The notes beneath the pieces were generated by a model. That model worked only from the letters and a program-made list of their open reading frames with translations, ran no database searches and had not been told where the DNA came from. From Amulumruptor sp947039275 (lineage in GTDB: Bacteria; Bacteroidota; Bacteroidia; Bacteroidales; Muribaculaceae), in contig CAMQYL010000010.1 in NCBI GenBank assembly GCA_947039275.1, forward strand, positions 19,451 through 83,450: a stretch of DNA of 64,000 nt, read 5' to 3'. Shown here one piece after another: positions 60,314 to 64,000 of the stretch (positions are counted from its first letter, which is position 1; each line of letters begins with the position of its first letter). The translations under genes were made by a program, and so were the position numbers.

Positions 60314-61274
60314 TGACTAAAACTCCTTTTTTGAATGTGACTTCCTGCATGTAGCGTGTGATTTCCACGTCTGCATCCCATGAGGCTGACTGTGGTTTCT
60401 GTCCGGAGGCTTCCTGTAATATCATCTTGGGTATGTCAGCCCCGGCATGCACGGCACAGACGGCACCGCCGCCTAATCGTGGGTTGATTTCCATGAGCAT
60501 CAGCCGTCCCTCATGCTTGTCGCGGATCATCTGTATGGTGACGGCTCCGCGGAGTCCGAGAGTTTGCAATGTCCTGATTGCCAGGTTTTCCGTTTCTGCA
60601 TCGTGAAAAGTGACGGTGCGCGATGCCTCGCCGCCTATTACTTCAAGCCTCCGGCGTGTCACGGCAGCCAGTACCTCGCCGTCGATGGTGGACACATAGC
60701 AGTCAACCGATATTTCCTCGCGGTCATCTATCCGTTCCTGTATCAGATAGCTGTCTATGGGCATAGGTAGATGCGCCAAGTCTTCGGAAGAGTCGATCAT
60801 CTCTATCCCTTTTGATGCCGAACCGTTGCGAGGTTTGGCTATCAGGGGCATCGTGATGTCTCCGCCATGGTAGGTGGCAGGGATGGGCAGAGCCGCTGCT
60901 TCAAAAAGTGATGCACAGATACACTTGTCAAACATATCCTCTGCCTTGGACTTGTCGCCCACTGGCACGAATACCGTCCCAGGAAAAGCGTCACGATAGG
61001 CTGCAGCGACGCTCACTGCAGGGTCGACAAACGGGATGATAATGTTGATGCCATATCGGGTCACTGTCTGATGCATATGTTCAAGTATCTCGGGGGCATT
61101 GAACCGCTTGCCTATGATTACTTCTCCGCATGCGGCGATAGGCACCATCTTTGACATTTCGTAGCTGAATATTTCAGCCTCCGCTCCAAGCTGACTGGCT
61201 GCCTGCTGGAACATGCGGGCGATGGAGACACGTTTCGCGCCTCCCAGCATCAGTATGCGGTATCCGTCAGACAT
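60297..61274 (-). CDS. ATP-grasp enzyme of the leg cluster
   Basis: A 325-residue ATP-dependent carboxylate-amine ligase-type protein. The start MSDGYRILMLGGAKRV (61272-61274) is preferred to an upstream Met; it overlaps legB by 8 bp. Residues 1-100 are a Rossmann-like N-lobe (ILMLGGAKRVSIARMFQQA, IIPFVDPAVSVAAAYRDAF). The ATP-grasp region (about 110-300) has KAEDMFDKCICASLFEAAALPIPATY, MPLIAKPRNGSASKGIEMI, SYLIQERIDDREEISVDCYV and a C-terminal MEINPRLGGGAVCAVHAGADIP metal site. It resembles carbamoyl-phosphate-synthase-like ATP-grasp proteins found in surface-sugar loci. The substrate is unknown; amino-acid or acyl transfer to the nonulosonic acid is one idea. Confidence 0.82.
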   Translation of the reverse strand: MSDGYRILMLGGAKRVSIARMFQQAASQLGAEAEIFSYEMSKMVPIAACGEVIIGKRFNAPEILEHMHQTVTRYGINIIIPFVDPAVSVAAAYRDAFPGTVFVPVGDKSKAEDMFDKCICASLFEAAALPIPATYHGGDITMPLIAKPRNGSASKGIEMIDSSEDLAHLPMPIDSYLIQERIDDREEISVDCYVSTIDGEVLAAVTRRRLEVIGGEASRTVTFHDAETENLAIRTLQTLGLRGAVTIQMIRDKHEGRLMLMEINPRLGGGAVCAVHAGADIPKMILQEASGQKPQSASWDADVEITRYMQEVTFKKGVLVNDENN

Positions 61275-62256
61275 TGTAGATGTTGCTTTTGTATTTTGCA
61301 AGGTTTGCCGGGTTGCGGAACCAATTGATTGTTTCCCGCAGTCCGTCCTCCAGACTGTGTGCCGGTCGCCAGTCGGTGAGCGATGTTATGAGTGTGTTGT
61401 CGCCGCAGAGACGGAACACCTCGCTTTTCGATGGTCTCAACCGCTGTGGATCAGTGACAAACGACACATCGGCATCCATCAGACGCGCTATGGTCTCTAA
61501 GGTCTCTTTCATGGTGACCTCTGTCCCGGTAGCTATGTTGATTTCGCGACCTTCTATGCCTGACGCTTCGGCAAGGGCGATGAAACCTGCAGCGGTGTCA
61601 GCCACATAGTTGAAGTCACGGGTAGGTGTGAGGTCTCCAACCTTTATTTCACGAGCTCCGTTGGCTATCTGTGTGATGATTGTGGGGATGATGGCACGTG
61701 CGCTCTGCCGTGGACCGTAAGTGTTGAACGGTCGGGCTATCACCACGGGCAGATCAAAAGCGTTGTAGAAACTCTTGGCAAGCGCGTCGGCTCCGATCTT
61801 GGTGGCGGAGTAGGGCGACTGCGGCTGCCGGGGGTGTTTCTCGTCGATGGGCACATACTGTGCAGTGCCGTAGACTTCGCTGGTCGAAGTCACCACGATG
61901 CGATCAGCCCCTTCGTCACGTGCTGCCTGCAGCATGTTGAGAGTGCCTTTGATGTTGGTGTCTACATAGCTGTCTGGAGCCACGTAGCTGTAAGGAATGG
62001 CGATGAGTGCTGCGAGGTGAAACACGGTGCCTGTCCCACGGGTGATGTGGCGGCAGAAATCTGGGTCTCTGACATCGCCGCACACCACCTCTAAGCGGTC
62101 ACAGTGTATGTCTTCGAGCCATCCCCATGAGTTAAATGAGTTATACTGGGCGAGAGCCCTGACCCGCAGTCCTTTATCAAGAAGTGCCAGCACCAGATGT
62201 GAACCGATAAATCCGTCGGCTCCGGTCACAAGCACCGGTTTGTTTGCGTCTATCAT
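61267..62256 (-). CDS. legB: LegB-type NAD-dependent 4,6-dehydratase (SDR)
   Basis: A 329-residue extended short-chain dehydrogenase. It has TGADGFIGSHLVLALLDKG (NAD-binding GxxGxxG, residues about 11-28) and catalytic YSATKIGADALAKSFYNAF (Tyr-Lys pair). The segment ALAQYNSFNSWGWLEDIHCDRLEV is, from memory, the signature of LegB, which makes UDP-2-acetamido-4-keto-6-deoxy-sugars early in legionaminate synthesis. RPFNTYGPRQSARAIIPTIITQ is the substrate-domain part. First gene of a tight operon with the ATP-grasp gene and legI. Other dehydratases such as GDP-mannose or dTDP-glucose types lack the YNSFNSWGW block. Confidence 0.9.
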   Translation of the reverse strand: MIDANKPVLVTGADGFIGSHLVLALLDKGLRVRALAQYNSFNSWGWLEDIHCDRLEVVCGDVRDPDFCRHITRGTGTVFHLAALIAIPYSYVAPDSYVDTNIKGTLNMLQAARDEGADRIVVTSTSEVYGTAQYVPIDEKHPRQPQSPYSATKIGADALAKSFYNAFDLPVVIARPFNTYGPRQSARAIIPTIITQIANGAREIKVGDLTPTRDFNYVADTAAGFIALAEASGIEGREINIATGTEVTMKETLETIARLMDADVSFVTDPQRLRPSKSEVFRLCGDNTLITSLTDWRPAHSLEDGLRETINWFRNPANLAKYKSNIYNV

Positions 62257-62278
62257 AATGGAATAATAAGTTACGGTG

Positions 62279-62286
62279 CAAAATTA
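62279..62286 (-). promoter_or_regulatory. -7 box of the leg operon
   Basis: Minus-strand TAATTTTG, only 22 bp upstream of the legB start, so the leader would be short. No -33 match. Confidence 0.45.
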
Positions 62287-62297
62287 CCAAATTATTT

Positions 62298-63428
62298 TTA
62301 AACCGGCTCCGCGCCGATGCCGGGTAGGTCGGGGTTCAGAGTGACTTTGCCGTCCACTATCTTCATGCCTGAGAAGCAGTCGTTGGCTATGAGCAGATTG
62401 CCGTCAAGGTCAGCCCAGTCAGCCATGGGCGCGAGCTGAGACGCAGCCGATATGGCGCATGAGGTCTCGGTCATGCAGCCGAGCATCACCTTCATGCCCA
62501 TGCCTCGGGCGAGCACTGCCATCTTGTAGGCATCATGCAGTCCCCCGCACTTCATCAGCTTGATGTTGATGGCATCATACACGCCGTGGCAGCGTGGCAC
62601 GTCGGCAAGCCCTTGCATAAACTCGTCTGCCACCAGTGGCAGCGGCGAACGTTCGCGCAGCCATGCCGTCTCGTCTATCATCTCCTTGGGCATCGGTTGC
62701 TCCACGAAGAGGCACCCCTGTTCTTTGAGCCAGTGGCACATGTCAAGTGCCTTGTGCTTGTCGTCCCAGCCCTGGTTGACATCCACGCATATCGGGCGGT
62801 CGGTCATGCTGCGTATGACCTCAATGGTTTCGCGGTCGCGGTCAAGACCCATCTTCACTTTAAGTACCTTATACGGGGCTGCTTCCTCCACCTTGACGCG
62901 TACGATGTCAGGCTTGTCGATGCCGATGGTGTATGATGTGTTGGGTGCAAGTGATGGATTCAGTCCCCATATGCGGTGCCAAGGTTTGCCCATTATTTTG
63001 CCGAGGAGATCATGGAGGGCGATGTCTACCGCAGCCTTGGCAGCGTTGTTGCCAGGGGCTACGCTATCCATGTAATCATGTATCTCGTCTATGCGGAAAG
63101 GATCATCAAACTGGCTCAGGTCAAGCTGTGAAAGAAACCGTGTCACGCTATCCACGCTCTCGCCGAGATAGGGGGGCATTGAAGCCTCGCCGTAACCGGT
63201 GATGCCGTCAAGGGTCAATGTGGTCAAAACGTCGGGTGTGGTCGTGCGTGAATATTTGGCAAGATTAAACGAGTGCTTGAGTTTCAACTCGTAGGGTTTG
63301 AATGACAATTGCAGTCCGTTGCCCGCGTGCTTTGGCTTCGGCGGCTGTGCATCAGCCCACAGGTGTGACGGCAGGCTAAGAGCCATGCCTGCGAGAGCCA
63401 TGTTGCGCAAAAAATGTCTGCGGTCCAT
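62298..63428 (-). CDS. Tat-exported L-Ala-D/L-Glu-type dipeptide epimerase
   Basis: A 376-residue enolase-superfamily enzyme (muconate-lactonizing subgroup). N-terminus MDRRHFLRNMALAGMALSLPSHLWA has the twin-arginine motif RRHFLR and a hydrophobic core, so export by Tat is likely. The barrel shows Lys190-x-Lys192 (LKVKMG), metal ligands Asp216 (CVDVNQG), Glu243 (FVEQPMP) and Asp268 (LVADEF), and the second acid/base Lys290 (INIKLMKCGG). This set is that of dipeptide epimerases that recycle peptidoglycan peptides, though exported ones may act on other dipeptides. It ends 42 bp before legB on the same strand, but legB has its own -7 box, so joint transcription is uncertain. Confidence 0.9.
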   Translation of the reverse strand: MDRRHFLRNMALAGMALSLPSHLWADAQPPKPKHAGNGLQLSFKPYELKLKHSFNLAKYSRTTTPDVLTTLTLDGITGYGEASMPPYLGESVDSVTRFLSQLDLSQFDDPFRIDEIHDYMDSVAPGNNAAKAAVDIALHDLLGKIMGKPWHRIWGLNPSLAPNTSYTIGIDKPDIVRVKVEEAAPYKVLKVKMGLDRDRETIEVIRSMTDRPICVDVNQGWDDKHKALDMCHWLKEQGCLFVEQPMPKEMIDETAWLRERSPLPLVADEFMQGLADVPRCHGVYDAINIKLMKCGGLHDAYKMAVLARGMGMKVMLGCMTETSCAISAASQLAPMADWADLDGNLLIANDCFSGMKIVDGKVTLNPDLPGIGAEPV

Positions 63429-63671
63429 ATTGTGTATAGGATGATATTCGCTGATTGGCGTGAAGATGGTTTACTATAGTCACGAAGTTACGAAAAATGA
63501 GTGTTAAAACAGCTCTGTAGATATCCGAGAGGAGGTTAAAATAGGTAATTAATATAAATTAACTATTGAATACAAATTTTCAATATGTTGTTACATCGTT
63601 GATGTATAGCGTTTTAGATGGATGTATGGCAGATGTGGCTCAAAAAGGTTGTTATTAAACATATTAAAAAG

Positions 63672-63704
63672 CTTGCACAAGGCATCTGAAAGGGTGTACC
63701 TTTG
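63672..63704 (+). promoter_or_regulatory. Promoter of a candidate small RNA
   Basis: CTTG (63672-63675), a 21-bp spacer and TACCTTTG (63697-63704). Transcription would start near 63711. Confidence 0.6.
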
Positions 63705-63710
63705 TATCAC

Positions 63711-63797
63711 AAACCTAAAACAATCTTTTTTACCTTAGAAATTGTACCTATTGGAAACCTATAAAAAGAGGCTGCGAGATGCAGCCTCTTTTTATTT
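63711..63797 (+). ncRNA. Candidate small RNA
   Basis: About 85 nt between a good promoter and a strong intrinsic terminator, with no ORF of any length. The body is A/T-rich and includes AATTGTACC and CCTTAG blocks but little secondary structure outside the terminator. Ends are estimated. It may be an independent sRNA or a short leader ended early. Confidence 0.5.
63763..63793. terminator. Strong intrinsic terminator
   Basis: A perfect 13-bp stem AAAAAGAGGCTGC (63763-63775) with 63781-63793 and a GAGAT loop; five T follow the stem on either strand, so it works in both directions. Confidence 0.88.
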
Positions 63798-63853
63798 TGT
63801 GCGTAACAGCCGCATATCGATAAGAAATGGGTCCATTTTAATCGGTTATATCA

Positions 63854-63880
63854 GTAGGGACGACATGCCGTGGCACAATG
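63854..63880. repeat. Degenerate REP-like unit I
   Basis: GTAGGGAC followed by GACATGCCGTGGCACAATG: the cap and most of one palindrome, with the right half broken. It resembles the left half of pairs B, F and G. Confidence 0.65.
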
Positions 63881-64000
63881 TCACTAACTTAAGCTAATCT
63901 TATTCTTCCCATGTTAGCGCCCGAAAGGGCGCATCTTTCTCGTAACCGTTTACTCTGACCTGTGCAAATAAATTCAGGAGAGGATTGTGTTAACAAACGT

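Larger units (their letters stand above)
63429..64000. other. Terminal intergenic region
   Basis: 572 bp with no credible protein gene. It holds the upstream part of the epimerase gene (a weak minus-strand TAACTTCG at 63483-63490), an AT-rich stretch, a promoter-terminator pair, a degenerate REP unit and a GCGCCC-GAAA-GGGCGC hairpin (63917-63932). Confidence 0.65.

Overview
The window looks like a chromosomal segment of a gut Bacteroidales bacterium, most likely Muribaculaceae-like. The reasons are the Bacteroidota-type promoters (TAnnTTTG -7 boxes, a few with a TTG/TTTG element about 19-20 bp upstream), families largely restricted to this phylum (DUF3256, DUF4919, DUF4493, PCMD, DUF4595), the use of lipoproteins and small beta-barrels, and many intergenic palindromes of the form GTAGGGACATGCC..GGCATGTCCCTAC. 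The species assignment is inference. I saw no rRNA, tRNA or CRISPR array. No sequence-level sign of a plasmid or prophage was seen.

Layout. 1-7023: a 2[4Fe-4S] ferredoxin, a small outer-membrane barrel, a BrkB-type membrane protein with RidA, pyruvate phosphate dikinase, and a Y1/RAYT-type transposase ending in a perfect 44-bp palindrome. 7043-13979: an LpxA-like acyltransferase downstream of a complete tripartite RND efflux pump; its inner-membrane subunit has an extra membrane hairpin. 14295-18355: an unknown polytopic membrane protein, a split ThrE-type exporter and a flavodiiron protein. 18350-22800: a DUF3256-xseA-xseB-rsmA-mgtE operon. 23089-32428: an esterase, a PatB/MalY C-S lyase, a DUF4919 protein, PEP carboxykinase and a large secreted multimodular alpha-amylase. 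32526-38786: a leucine operon leuA-leuC-leuD-cimA-leuB, in which the fourth gene matches Leptospira-type citramalate synthase, so the LeuCDB enzymes probably serve leucine and isoleucine. 39140-43890: a biotin carboxyltransferase subunit, a SPOR-domain lipoprotein and a neopullulanase-type GH13. 44528-50420: a four-gene surface operon with two PCMD lipoproteins flanking two paralogous barrels. 50623-53185: pheS-crcB-nth-gtrA. 53278-59212: a glucosaminidase, a barrel, an orphan protein, a BspA-like leucine-rich-repeat protein and a DUF4595 lipoprotein. 59288-63428: a nonulosonic-acid (legionaminate-type) gene trio, legB, an ATP-grasp enzyme and a NeuB/LegI synthase, downstream of a Tat-dependent dipeptide epimerase. 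63429-64000: a candidate small RNA and a terminator.

Common themes. Three genes sit at the PEP/pyruvate/oxaloacetate node (pyruvate phosphate dikinase, PEP carboxykinase, the biotin carboxyltransferase), and the first two have similar hairpin-headed leaders. Two GH13 enzymes act on starch-type glucans, but no susC/D pair is present. The non-coding DNA is crowded with mobile-looking palindromes: nine REP-like units, two large composite inverted repeats with the same nested architecture, one TA-flanked MITE-like element beside an array of DnaA-box-like sites, and the RAYT-type transposase. The most unusual items are the PCMD/barrel operon, the leg trio with its ATP-grasp member, and this palindrome landscape.
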